DNA of 64,000 bases from Luidia sarsii (Eukaryota; Echinodermata; Asteroidea; Paxillosida; Luidiidae), in NCBI GenBank assembly GCA_949987565.1, contig OX465102.1, positions 11,238,763 through 11,302,762 on the forward strand, written 5' to 3'. Below are positions 33,895 through 44,303 of this stretch, one piece after another; positions within the stretch are counted from its first letter, which is position 1; each line of letters begins with the position of its first letter. The notes below the pieces were generated by a model. That model was not told where the DNA came from and searched no databases. It worked only from the letters and a program-made list of their open reading frames with translations. The position numbers were made by a program, and so were the translations under genes.

Positions 33895-33976
33895 GACGAG
33901 GTGGCCGAGTGGTTAAGGCGATGGACTGCTAATCCATTGTGCTCTGCACGCGTGGGTTCGAATCCAATCCTCGTCA
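33895..33976 (+). tRNA. tRNA-Ser(GCT), array 2 copy 7 (variant B)
   Basis: Anticodon GCT at 33928-33930; variant B 3' end. Confidence 0.9.
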
Positions 33977-34074
33977 TTCATTTTCATTTTTACCTGACAG
34001 AAGGTTTACATTATATTAAAACTATCTCTATACCCACACATCGTGAATGCTACTGGTCTACAAAGGTATTTGTA

Positions 34075-34156
34075 GACGAGGTGGCCGAGTGGTTAAGGCG
34101 ATGGACTGCTAATCCATTGTGCTCTGCACGCGTGGGTTCGAATCCAATCCTCGTCA
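34075..34156 (+). tRNA. tRNA-Ser(GCT), array 2 copy 8 (variant B)
   Basis: Anticodon GCT at 34108-34110; variant B 3' end. This is the only place where two variant B units are adjacent. Confidence 0.9.
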
Positions 34157-34254
34157 TTTATTTTCATTTTTACCTGACAGAAGGTTTACATTATATTAAA
34201 ACTATCTCTATACCCACACATCGTGAATGCTACTGGTCTACAAAGGTATTTGTA

Positions 34255-34336
34255 GACGAGGTGGCCGAGTGGTTAAGGCGATGGACTGCTAATCCATTGT
34301 GCTCTGCACGCGTGGGTTCGAATCCCATCCTCGTCG
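34255..34336 (+). tRNA. tRNA-Ser(GCT), array 2 copy 9
   Basis: Canonical; anticodon GCT at 34288-34290. Confidence 0.97.
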
Positions 34337-34434
34337 TTTATTTTCGTTTTTACCTGACAGAAAGTTTACATTATATTAAAACTATCTCTATACCCACACG
34401 TCGTGAATGCTACTGGTATACAAAGGTATTTGTA

Positions 34435-34516
34435 GACGAGGTGGCCGAGTGGTTAAGGCGATGGACTGCTAATCCATTGTGCTCTGCACGCGTGGGTTCG
34501 AATCCCATCCTCGTCG
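34435..34516 (+). tRNA. tRNA-Ser(GCT), array 2 copy 10
   Basis: Canonical; anticodon GCT at 34468-34470. A run of seven T directly follows the gene. Confidence 0.97.
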
Positions 34517-34618
34517 TTTTTTTCATTTTTACCTGACAGAAAGTTTACATTATATTAAAACTATCTCTATACCCACACGTCGTGAATGCTACTGGTCTAC
34601 AAATTAAAGGTATTTGTA

Positions 34619-34700
34619 GACGAGGTGGCCGAGTGGTTAAGGCGATGGACTGCTAATCCATTGTGCTCTGCACGCGTGGGTTCGAATCCCATCCTCGTCG
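34619..34700 (+). tRNA. tRNA-Ser(GCT), array 2 copy 11
   Basis: Canonical; anticodon GCT at 34652-34654. The spacing is 184 bp because the leader has a short insertion (ACAAATTAAAGGTAT). Confidence 0.97.
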
Positions 34701-34789
34701 TTTATTATTATGTTTTTACCTGACAGGAGGCAAACTCTCTATACCCACACGTGAACGTGAATGCGACCGTTATTTCTTTTTGTTTCGTA

Positions 34790-35293
34790 GACGAGGTGGC
34801 CGAGTGGTTAAGGCGATTGACTGCTAATCCATTTTTTTTCGAGTAATCAATAAACGAAGATGTTTATTTTGACTTGACTTGATTTTATTCGAATATCAAA
34901 TAATCAATGCAATTTCAAAAAAGTTATATGATAATTATGATCATAAGAATGAGTCTATCAAGGCAGAGATATTGATATTCGGTGAGCCCGTAAGAAGGAA
35001 GGCTTGTCTGGTACAGGCTCCCTGGAGAGATAGATTCAATTAATATAATAACATATACGGTAAATCAACAAGCGGATACGCGAAACGATGACGTTTGAGT
35101 TGAAAAATGAAAGTGACATGAAAGTGAAATAATCATCAGATGATAACATTATATTAATTAAGTCTCTGAATTTAGGAAACAATTTTTTGTACCAGAGAAT
35201 AAGCAGTAATTTACTTGGAGCCAAAATCATTCAATGAAAGGTTTTAATAAACAGCATGCTCTGCACGCGTGGGTTCGAATCCCAGTCTCGTCG
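34790..35293 (+). pseudogene. tRNA-Ser(GCT) gene interrupted by an insertion of about 420 bp
   Basis: The 5' half (34790-34833, through GACTGCTAATCCATT, with one stem change) and a 3' half (35257-35293, TGCTCTGCACGCGTGG to CTCGTCG) flank an AT-rich insert. The break is at the start of the variable arm. The insert (about 34834-35256) has no recognised gene and no clear target duplication. Confidence 0.8.
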
Positions 35294-35307
35294 TTTATTA
35301 TGATTTT

Positions 35308-35490
35308 CGCAGTGGCTGTTGTTACGGCAGTCGTCCGTGTGGTTCCCTGACTTCACAGTATTTGTCAGGATGTTTAGCTCTTGGAACCAGACTATCAGCT
35401 AATAGACTGGTTCAACCAGCCTTCAATGCTGACGAAATACAATCAAGTCAGGGAACCACACGGGCGACTGCCGTAACAACAGCCACTGCG
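35308..35490. mobile_element. Hairpin MITE, family A, copy 2
   Basis: The 183-bp element begins CGCAGTGGCTGTTGTTACGG and ends CCGTAACAACAGCCACTGCG, with arms of about 45 bp. It lies between the interrupted tRNA gene and array 3. Confidence 0.8.
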
Positions 35491-35583
35491 TATTATTTTC
35501 TTACCTGACAGAAGGCTTGAATTAAATTCAAACTATCTCTATTCCCTAACGTGAATGTGACCGTTATTTCTGTTCTCGTTGTA

Positions 35584-35665
35584 GACGAGGTGGCCGAGTG
35601 GTTAAGGCGATGGACTGCTAATCCATTGTGCTCTGCACGCGTGGGTTCGAATCCCATCCTCGTCG
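35584..35665 (+). tRNA. tRNA-Ser(GCT), array 3 copy 1
   Basis: Canonical; anticodon GCT at 35617-35619. The leader is the array-start type (TTATTTCTGTTCTCGTTGTA). Confidence 0.97.
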
Positions 35666-35763
35666 TTTATTTTCATTTTTACCTGACGGAATGTTTACAT
35701 TATATTAAAACTAACTCTATACCCACACGTCGTGAATGCTACTGGTCTACAAAGGTATTTGTA

Positions 35764-35845
35764 GACGAGGTGGCCGAGTGGTTAAGGCGATGGACTGCTA
35801 ATCCATTGTGCTCTGCACGCGTGGGTTCGAATCCCATCCTCGTCG
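35764..35845 (+). tRNA. tRNA-Ser(GCT), array 3 copy 2
   Basis: Canonical; anticodon GCT at 35797-35799. Confidence 0.97.
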
Positions 35846-35943
35846 TTTATTTTAGTTTTTACCTGACAGAAGGTTTACATTATATTAAAACTATCTCTAT
35901 ACCCACACGTCGTGAATGCTACTGGTCTACAAAGGTATTTGTA

Positions 35944-36025
35944 GACGAGGTGGCCGAGTGGTTAAGGCGATGGACTGCTAATCCATTGTGCTCTGCACGC
36001 GTGGGTTCGAATCCCATCCTCGTCG
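35944..36025 (+). tRNA. tRNA-Ser(GCT), array 3 copy 3
   Basis: Canonical; anticodon GCT at 35977-35979. Confidence 0.97.
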
Positions 36026-36123
36026 TTTATTTTAGTTTTTACCTGACACAAAGTTTACATTATATAAGCACTATCTCTATACCCACACGTCGTGAATGCT
36101 ACTGGTCTACAAAGGTATTTGTA

Positions 36124-36205
36124 GACGAGGTGGCCGAGTGGTTAAGGCGATGGACTGCTAATCCATTGTGCTCTGCACGCGTGGGTTCGAATCCCATCCT
36201 CGTCG
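36124..36205 (+). tRNA. tRNA-Ser(GCT), array 3 copy 4
   Basis: Canonical; anticodon GCT at 36157-36159. Confidence 0.97.
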
Positions 36206-36303
36206 TTTATTTTAGTTTTTACCTGACAGAAAGTTTACATTATATTAAAACTATCTCTATACCCACACGTCGTGAATGCTACTGGTCTGCAAAGGTATTT
36301 GTA

Positions 36304-36385
36304 GACGAGGTGGCCGAGTGGTTAAGGCGATGGACTGCTAATCCATTGTGCTCTGCACGCGTGGGTTCGAATCCAATCCTCGTCA
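36304..36385 (+). tRNA. tRNA-Ser(GCT), array 3 copy 5 (variant B)
   Basis: Anticodon GCT at 36337-36339; variant B 3' end (CCAATCCTCGTCA). The array stops here and a CT-rich minisatellite begins. Confidence 0.9.
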
Positions 36386-36404
36386 TTTATTTTCTTTTTT
36401 TTGT

Positions 36405-37330
36405 ACCTGATCTCACCCTGGTCTGCATGCCTACCAGCTCTTTCTTTTATTCCGTTCTATTCCATGCACTTCCCTTTGATCTCACCCTTGTCTGTCTACC
36501 AGCTTTCCTGCACTGATCCCTTCCTTACTGCTTGCCCTTCCGTTGGATCTCACCCTGGTCTGTCTACCAACTTTCCTCCAGTGATTCCTTTCCTATACTA
36601 CTTGCCCTTCCCTATGATCTCTGCCTCGTCCTTCTACCAGCTTTCCTCCTTTGATTCCTTCCATACTGTTTGCACTTCTCTTTGATCTCACCCTGTCTGT
36701 CTACCAGCTTTCCTTCCTTGATTCCTTCTCTATACTGCTTGCCCTTCCCTTTGATCTCGTCCTGGTACGTCTGTCTACCAGCTTTCCTCATTTGATTCCT
36801 TCCCTACTGCTTGCCCTTCCCTTTGAATTTACCCTGGTCTGTCTACCAGCTTTCCTCCTTTGATCCATTCCCTATACTGTTTGCCCTTCCTCTTACCCTG
36901 GTCTGTCTACCAGCTTTCCTCCTTTGATTCCTTCCCTACTGCTTGCCCTTCCCTTTGATTTTACCCTGGTCTATCTACCAGCTTTCCTCCTTTGATTCCT
37001 TCCCTACTGCTTGCCCTTCCCTTTGATTTTACCCTGGTCTGTCTACCAGCTTTCCTCCTTTGATTCCTTCCCTAATGCTTGCCCTCCCCTTTGATCTCAC
37101 CCTGGTCTGTCTACCAGATTTCCTCCTTTGATTCCTTCCTTACTGTTTGCCCTTCCCCTTGATCTCACCCTGGTCTGTCTACCAGCTTTTTTCCCCTCTG
37201 AACCTGCCTTACTGCTTTCGTTTCCCTTTGATCTCGGATCCAGGCTGTCTCGGTTTTCTTCCTTCACTGTCCTGCCTTCCACTATCTTACTACATCTCGT
37301 CCTCCCGCCCTGCTTAAATTTGTTAATGCC
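36405..37330. repeat. 68-bp pyrimidine-rich minisatellite
   Basis: The unit contains CTGGTCTGTCTACCAGCTTT followed by CCTCCTTTGATTCCTTCCCT. Successive copies of CTACCAGCTTTCC fall 68 bp apart at about 36907, 36975 and 37043. It starts directly after the last tRNA of array 3. Confidence 0.88.
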
Positions 37331-37393
37331 AAGTATCTAAATGAACGGTAAGTTCCTCTCCTGTGTTTAATTTCAAAGCAGTAATACGCAAAT

Positions 37394-37512
37394 ATGTTGC
37401 AAACTGCTTACTTACTAAAAATGACCAAAAAGCGAATATCACAAAATTAATTAGGACGGCCTGACGTTTCGATCCTAGTGGCAGGATCTTTTTCAAAACT
37501 TTGAGAAAGGTA
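37394..37512. repeat. Solo arm of the GACGTTTCGATCC repeat family
   Basis: GTTGCAAACTGCTTACTTAC, GGCCTGACGTTTCGATCCTA and GGCAGGATCTTTTTCAAA follow the same order as in the cluster at 28368-28780. Confidence 0.6.
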
Positions 37513-38038
37513 CTGATACCAAATCAATTTCAAAGGATATTAATGATACCAAATCAATTTTAAAAGGATAATATTGATACAAAATCAATCTAAAGAGATA
37601 AATGATTTTCAGCCAATTTTAAATTAAATGTATAAATGATTTAGAATTCATTACAATGTAATTACGATTACGATTACGATTTAAAAATCAATTTGAAATG
37701 ACAAACTATTTGAAATCTGCCTTGTACAACATTTTTTGCTTTTGTTGTAGTCGATTTGAAATAATTATAGATAATGATTTTTAAATCGTTTATAATATCA
37801 ATGGTTTTTATATAAAAAATTATGCTCCCCATGCAATCATGTGAAGTGATTCCATCACCTGCCGTGTTTCAAACTGAAAAAATAAATTAATCTTTCGCTT
37901 TCGCTTTCACTTTCCCTTTGATGTTTCATCACTGTCCAAAGGTCAACCGGATTATCAAAATACAAACGACATACACACTACATATTTATTATATACATGT
38001 ACATGCATATTACGTGGACATTCCTGTACTTTGCCATT

Positions 38039-38076
<38 letters not shown>

Positions 38077-38194
38077 CCCATACCTTTGTACTCTTATTGA
38101 TTAATGCCGTGCCACACGTGCGCTAACCGCGGTACTGTGCATGCAATGAAGGTTCGTATTATTATTTGGTCTGTTGCACCACTGACGCTCATCT
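37513..38194. other. AT-rich noncoding stretch
   Basis: No exon is seen. It holds repeated GATACCAAATCAATTTC-like segments near 37515-37600 and a TA dinucleotide run at 38043-38073. Confidence 0.55.
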
Positions 38195-38276
38195 GACGAG
38201 GTGGCCGAGTGGTTAAGGCGATGGACTGCTAATCCATTGTGCTCTGCACGCGTGGGTTCGAATCCCATCCTCGTCG
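38195..38276 (+). tRNA. tRNA-Ser(GCT), isolated copy
   Basis: Canonical 82-nt sequence with anticodon GCT at 38228-38230. The flanks are unlike the array spacer (upstream ACGCTCATCT, downstream CTATTTTTAAAT with a T5 terminator). It may represent an independently dispersed or founder copy. Confidence 0.97.
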
Positions 38277-38375
38277 CTATTTTTAAATGACTGGAACTTC
38301 GATTTTTCTACAACTGACTTTGACCTGAGAATACAATAAACTTCAAATAAGACAAATTACCCTTTTTTGCTTAAA

Positions 38376-38437
38376 GACGAGGCGGCCGAGAAATCCTTTG
38401 TGCCCTGCACGCGTGGGTTCGAATCCCATCTTCATTG
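38376..38437 (+). pseudogene. tRNA-Ser(GCT) pseudogene, internal deletion
   Basis: GACGAGGCGGCCGAG runs directly into AAATCCTTTGTGCCCTGCAC, so most of the D arm and the anticodon loop are missing. The 3' end is CCATCTTCATTG. Confidence 0.85.
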
Positions 38438-38533
38438 TTTATTTCTTTACCTGGCAGAAGGGTTGAGATCACATTCAAACTGTCTTTATATCCACACGTG
38501 AATGCGACCGGTTTTTTTTCTATTTGATAAGTA

Positions 38534-38615
38534 GACGAGGTGGCCGAGTGGTTAAGGCGATGGACTGCTAATCCATTGTGCTCTGCACGCGTGGGTTCGA
38601 ATCCCATCCTCGTCG
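38534..38615 (+). tRNA. tRNA-Ser(GCT), array 4 copy 1
   Basis: Canonical; anticodon GCT at 38567-38569. Its leader (CTATTTGATAAGTA) differs from the later units. Confidence 0.97.
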
Positions 38616-38713
38616 TTTATTTTCGTTTTTACCTGACAGAAAGTTTACATTATATTAAAACTATCTCTATACCCACACGTCGTGAATGCTACTGGTCTAC
38701 AAAGGTATTTGTA

Positions 38714-38795
38714 GACGAGGTGGCCGAGTGGTTAAGGCGATGGACTGCTAATCCATTGTGCTCTGCACGCGTGGGTTCGAATCCCATCCTCGTCG
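38714..38795 (+). tRNA. tRNA-Ser(GCT), array 4 copy 2
   Basis: Canonical; anticodon GCT at 38747-38749. Confidence 0.97.
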
Positions 38796-38893
38796 TTTAT
38801 TTTCGTTTTTACCTGACACAAAGTTTACATTATATTAAAACTATCTCTATACCCACACGTCGTGAATGCTACTGGTCTACAAAGGTATTTGCA

Positions 38894-38975
38894 GACGAGG
38901 TGGCCGAGTGGTTAAGGCGATGGACTGCTAATCCATTGTGCTCTGCACGCGTGGGTTCGAATCCCATCCTCGTCG
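38894..38975 (+). tRNA. tRNA-Ser(GCT), array 4 copy 3
   Basis: Canonical; anticodon GCT at 38927-38929. The base pattern just upstream is TTTGCA instead of TTTGTA. Confidence 0.97.
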
Positions 38976-39073
38976 TTTATTTTCGTTTTTACCTGACAGA
39001 AGGTTTAGATTATATTAAAACTATCTCTATACCCACACATCGTGAATGCTACTGGTCTACAAAGGTATTTGTA

Positions 39074-39155
39074 GACGAGGTGGCCGAGTGGTTAAGGCGA
39101 TGGACTGCTAATCCATTGTGCTCTGCACGCGTGGGTTCGAATCCCATCCTCGTCG
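39074..39155 (+). tRNA. tRNA-Ser(GCT), array 4 copy 4
   Basis: Canonical; anticodon GCT at 39107-39109. Confidence 0.97.
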
Positions 39156-39252
39156 TTTATTTTCATTTTTTACCTGACAGAAGGTTTAGATTATATTCAG
39201 ACTATCTCTATACCCACACGTGAATGTGGCCGTTATTTCTGTTCTTATCGTA

Positions 39253-39334
39253 GACGAGGTGGCCGAGTGGTTAAGGCGATGGACTGCTAATCCATTGTGC
39301 TCTGCACGCGTGGGTTCGAATCCCATCCTCGTCG
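39253..39334 (+). tRNA. tRNA-Ser(GCT), array 4 copy 5
   Basis: Canonical; anticodon GCT at 39286-39288. It has the array-start type leader (TTCTGTTCTTATCGTA) although it is the last full copy. A T9 run follows. Confidence 0.97.
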
Positions 39335-39429
39335 TGTTTTTTTTTACCCGACAGAAGGTTTGAATTATATTAAATATATATATATAAACCGTACCCACAT
39401 ATGAATGCTACTGGTCTTCAAAAGTATTT

Positions 39430-39478
39430 GTGGCCGAGTGGTTAAGGCGATGGACTGTGGGTTCGAATCTCATCATTT
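39430..39478 (+). pseudogene. tRNA-Ser(GCT) pseudogene, anticodon arm lost
   Basis: TGGCCGAGTGGTTAAGGCGA then TGGACTG joins directly to TGGGTTCGAATCTCATC. The acceptor 5' strand, anticodon and variable arm are gone, while the A-box and B-box motifs remain. Confidence 0.85.
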
Positions 39479-39557
39479 ATATTATTTATTTAATATATCA
39501 TTAAAATATCTCTATACCAACACGTGAATACGACTAACCTATCTTCTAACCTATTCC

Positions 39558-39622
39558 GACGAGGTGGCCGATTGGTTGAAGCGATGGACTGCTAATCCAT
39601 GGTTCGAATCCCAACCTCGTCG
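39558..39622 (+). pseudogene. tRNA-Ser(GCT)-like gene lacking the variable arm (65 nt)
   Basis: Acceptor GACGAGG/CCTCGTC, A box TGGCCGATTGG, anticodon arm TGGACTGCTAATCCA and B box GGTTCGAATCC are all present. The 17 bases of the variable arm and first T-stem bases are absent (ATCCATGGTTCG). Serine tRNAs need the long variable arm for seryl-tRNA synthetase, so it is probably a pseudogene. Confidence 0.75.
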
Positions 39623-41444
39623 ATATTCTTAACAGACAGATTGACACTTCTATACTTCAACTGTATGAGGCAAAGCTGGGCGTGTTCAAAATGTTCAGCT
39701 TGATCTTCTCGATGACATTGTCTTAGTAAGGCTGGTAAGCCGTATTAAGGGCCGAATGTCCCGAGGCGAATATACATGTAACGTAATGAGGGCTTGTCCC
39801 ACGGCCGTTCCTCAATCCTTCGTCTGGTATTCTCAAACAAATGATTTTCAACCGAATCGGTTTCCTCCGGCAAAAATAATCCATGGATTAAAAACGTCTG
39901 TGTCGTTGCCGTGCAGAATTCGCGGCGGGAGCATATTGCGACATTATTATGCCTGCTCTCACAGACAACGTGTACCGCAATGAAATATTTCACAGCGTTT
40001 GGCAAATTTCGATGACAAACATATACAACAAAGTACACCAGAAATGAACTGCACCCGTATTCTTTGAAACCTTCACGGCACTATAATAGGACCTATTGTA
40101 TTACTGTCTTCCGTCGCTACTCAAATCGCTTCGACGCGCTGCGTTACCAAAGAGTTCGTTTTCAATACAAAAGAGCCCCAGACCAGAACGGCCACTTTAT
40201 GGCAAGTTTAGGCAAGGCTACCATTCCATAGATTCAGGGGTAGTTATGACCAACAATGTCTTTCAAAATATCACAACCACCACCAGATTTGAAATTTGAA
40301 ATACACGGCCTCGTCTGAATTCTATTTTTTGGAGATAAACCTCTCTCTGTACACCGTCCCATACTTGTGCTACATCACCCTAGACATTGTTCACACCAAT
40401 ATAACAACATTACAGACGGTGTCGAATAGATCTATGGGTTTTCGATTCTTTTACTGGAATTCAGAAGAAGAAAACTTTGCCAAGAATGGGACTTAATCCC
40501 GAGACCTCTGGTTGTGCGCACCAGTGCTCTTATACCATCAGATGTGTCCATCCCTTAGTTGGCGGCCAACCTTAATAGTCAAGAACTCTGGTTATTCGCC
40601 TCACCATCTAAGGGCTGGACAGCGCTGATATTGTACGCAAAACCAGTGGTTTCGGGTTCAATGGGTCCGGTCAAACCATTTTTTACATTTTTTGAAAAGG
40701 TTTCCAGTCAGTTTTTCTCAACTTTATTTTGTTTGACTTTTAATGCAATATTTTTCTATCTGAGAGTAATATATTGGGTGTAGGTCTATCTAACTCGAAG
40801 AATATCGTGGAGGGAAAAGTTTCAAAATCGACGGGAATGGAGATCACACTTTTACACAAAAATACCATACCAAATCTTCGTTCTAATGGCTCATCAGCCG
40901 TAAAAAAGTTTAAAATTCTATAGTGAGATATGAAATGATTTTAAAATGGAAAAATACTGACAAATCTCAAGTCAACACATTTTGACATACTACGTTTGTG
41001 CGTGGGAGTGTGTGGGGGGCATTTAAGCAAAATCGTTGCACTGTTTCTGATAATTATCCTCAAAATATCCAAAATGCCGATACTAGTGTAACTTTCACAC
41101 TACAATTTTAAGAAAGATATAAAAGAGATTATATAAAATGCAGGTTTGTTGTACAGTACAGTTAATCAAACTCGGTCAATAACTCATCAGGGTTGCCAAA
41201 AAATAGGTTGAACATCACCTATAAATTCAATTATATTTTTAAATACTAACTTACAGTGTAACACAATACACAAAATAATATTCGGGGAATGCCTTGACAT
41301 TTTTCTCGACCAATACAGCCCTAGTAGAATCCAATGGTGTACATATTATTGACAGCATGCTACAGTTACACCCTGCTTTGATTTGAAATGACCCAGTCAA
41401 GTCTCATGTTTATTGATCGTTACCCACACAATTCGTCTTCGGCC

Positions 41445-41890
41445 ACCTGAATAGCACCTCAAAGGCTCGTCCGTAAAAATACGCTGTTCCCATACACCTG
41501 CATGGTACCTCCAAGGCTCCGTAAAGAAACAAATTGCACCTACTTAAATGGCAACTCCAAGGCTCCGTAAACAAAAAACTATACACTCACTTAAATAGCA
41601 CATCCAAGGCTTCGTAAAGAAACAAACTACAGTCACTTGAATGGCACTCCCAAGGCTCCGTAAAGAAACAAACTGCACCTACTTAAATGGCACCTCCATG
41701 GCTGCGTAAAGAAAAAATACACCCACTTGAATGGCACCGCCAAGGCTTCATAAAGAAACAAACAACCCACTTGAATGGCACCTCAAATGTTCCGTAAAGA
41801 AACATACTACACCCACCTGAATGGCACCTCCACAGTTCCGCAAAGAAACTAACTACACCCACTTGAATGGCACCTCCAAGGCTCCATAAA
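41445..41890. repeat. Minisatellite, about 58-bp unit, around 8 copies
   Basis: The units contain ACTTGAATGGCACCTCCAAG and GCTCCGTAAAGAAACAAACT with substitutions. Confidence 0.8.
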
Positions 41891-43175
41891 GAAACTTGAT
41901 GCTAGTCATACACATGTGGATACCAAACTACTGTGCCAAGACTAGTACCAAGCATTGCTTTCAAAATGTATGCAGGCGGTTTCTTTTCAGTATCCAATCA
42001 GTTAAAAGCCCTGTCATCTCAGCCCATGTAGGACGCTTCTAAAGGGCCTGGTAGCATCAAAACGACGAAATTTTCGTGAAATTTTTTGATTATTCTAGCA
42101 AGACAGCATTAGGCCCTAATGTAGGATAAAAGTTTGATCTTTAACAATCGTGGGCTAACTTTGTTTAAAGGTACGTCATACAGGCCTACATGGGAAAAAT
42201 ACAGGTTCTAGTTTGAATGGTCAAAATGCTCTTCGTGCGTTTTGGAAAATTTGTATCAAAAACATAAGTGATGCTGACTTCCCGTGTGCGGGACCAATCT
42301 GTCAAAAATATTCACCTCATCAGTAATAAGGTAGAAAAATCGGTAAATCTGCACACACTATGGGGTAAAGCCTCCAGACGATACGAGGCACCCCGCACTT
42401 CGTGGAATGTTCCTTTCAAACCCAGAATTGAGGTCGTGCCCGTGTGCATTGGCTAGGGTATCGTGAGCACGCAGGTCTATGGGGAAAGGCTACAGCCCTT
42501 AAGCTAGCGGCTTCCCATAGACCCGCGTTCAATTTGAAGCCTAGCCGATGTATCCGCAGACAGACTGATTCAAACGGCCCTTTCGGCCTCCACTCGCCAC
42601 GGCATAGGATAATCTATAAAAAAAGGAGAACGGCTAATCCGTCTCCACCTCACCGTAAGCCGGATCTAACTGGATTAAGCTCCTAAAAAACTAGACTAAG
42701 CTCCCTAAAAACTAGGTGAGGCCCTCTGAAAAAAATCGATGAAGGCCTCTCTATAAAAGCCGGTTCATTGGCTTACTATTTTTCTTCCGGGAAGACGACA
42801 GGGGAAGACTAGGAAGAGACACCATTACACTATCAATAGAGACTAATCAGACTTTGGCGGGGATTTAAAACCCTGGACTACATACAATCTACAAAACACA
42901 GCTACAAACGTCTTTCCGTAACAATAAATTCATTTTCATCTATCCAGGTCACAGGCTGAATCACATGTAAAAAGAAAAACCCATAAGAGCCAGAAATAAA
43001 GAGTTTAGAAAGCCATGAAAGCCAGCCTGGCCGCCCCACCCCCCCCCCCCCCACCCGATAGAAATTGTTTCACTCGTTGGAATTTTGCCAATACGCCTTA
43101 CGGGCACACGTGAGGTCTGAAGGGCGCCCTCGTTCCAAAGTAGTCCGCTCTTTGGCTGCTCGCGTATTTTGTTTT

Positions 43176-43301
43176 CGTAGGAGGGTTAGGAGCAATTATC
43201 ATAAAATATCGTAAATGGGCATGTCGAATTGTTTTTTAAGAAAATAACGACAGAAGATTACGTCACGCCCATTTATGATAATTGCCCCTAACCCTCCTAG
43301 G
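43176..43301. mobile_element. Hairpin MITE, family C, copy 2
   Basis: CGTAGGAGGGTTAGGAGCAA on the left and TTGCCCCTAACCCTCCTAGG on the right are inverted. The middle has CGACAGAAGATTACG, also found in copy 1 at 13970-14098. Confidence 0.75.
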
Positions 43302-44161
43302 AAAAAAAACATACGCTGGCTGGTCCTGTGCACCTAGCGTCATGAGTCACCGATTCCAATTGGCTCGTTCTCGTTCGAATGATGGCCCATTGCCAATTGG
43401 TCACCGAGTTTATCCCGCCTAACTTTTACAATACGTCCTGTCCCTCCAACTACCCCTACCCCCCTACACACCTATTGCGAGTACCCTGGCTAGGTAACTG
43501 AGTTCATAAAAAAGTGCGGGCATTTAAAAAAACAAAATTAAAGCAGCATGCTTTTGCAGCTGTTATCAGCAAATAAATACTCCACACATACAATAACTTA
43601 CTGTAATATATACATACATTATACTACACGTTATTTCCTATTGTGAAAAGGTTTTGTAGGACAGTAACACCAGACCAGCAAGGATGAAATCATTTTTTGT
43701 GTGGAGTCCTGTGCCCATGTTCTATTTTTGTTACTACCGGTAAACCTTATGAATACTTTGAATAAATTCACCTTCTGATGAATTTGAGAAGAATTGCACT
43801 GACAATACATGCAGCGGCACAGTTCTGCAAACCAAACATTCAATGAACTAGTCCGAGTAACAAGGACCTTACAAGTTGCCCTTTTTGAAATCTTGGAGGG
43901 GTCGGGTGACTAGTTACTCGGATAATCAATGAACGTGTATTTCTGCATTCCAGTGAACAACTGGTACCCTGTATCCACTGGTGAACCGGAGGGACAAACA
44001 TACATTTTGAGTGAGTTCATGCGGAGTATCCTCATCGGAGTTCAGGCCTCCATGGGACATTGAGCTGTCAAAACCATCAATCATACCCATCATTTGTTTG
44101 TTTTCCTTTCGGCACATTCTGAGCATGCATGTGTACTTCTGACCATCTATATTCTGACCAT

Positions 44162-44303
44162 AAATCGCGATTCAAATCCCACTAATAACTGTATGTACTG
44201 TGTCCACACACAACCCCCAAAAAGTGGAGTTTGAATTATTGCTAATTCAAATCGCGATCCAAATAATCGCGCTTTGGGGGGACAGTAGAAACGCCGGGCC
44301 TAT
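44162..44303. mobile_element. Hairpin MITE, family D, copy 2
   Basis: AAATCGCGATTCAAATCCCA and AATTCAAATCGCGATCC are opposed. AAAGTGGAGTTTGAATT and GCGATCCAAATAATCGCG match copy 1 at 14388-14560. Confidence 0.6.

Noticed and set aside
23566..39622. CRISPR-like repeat-spacer pattern
   Set aside because: The repeats are 82-nt tRNA genes with conserved, not unique, spacers in an animal genome.
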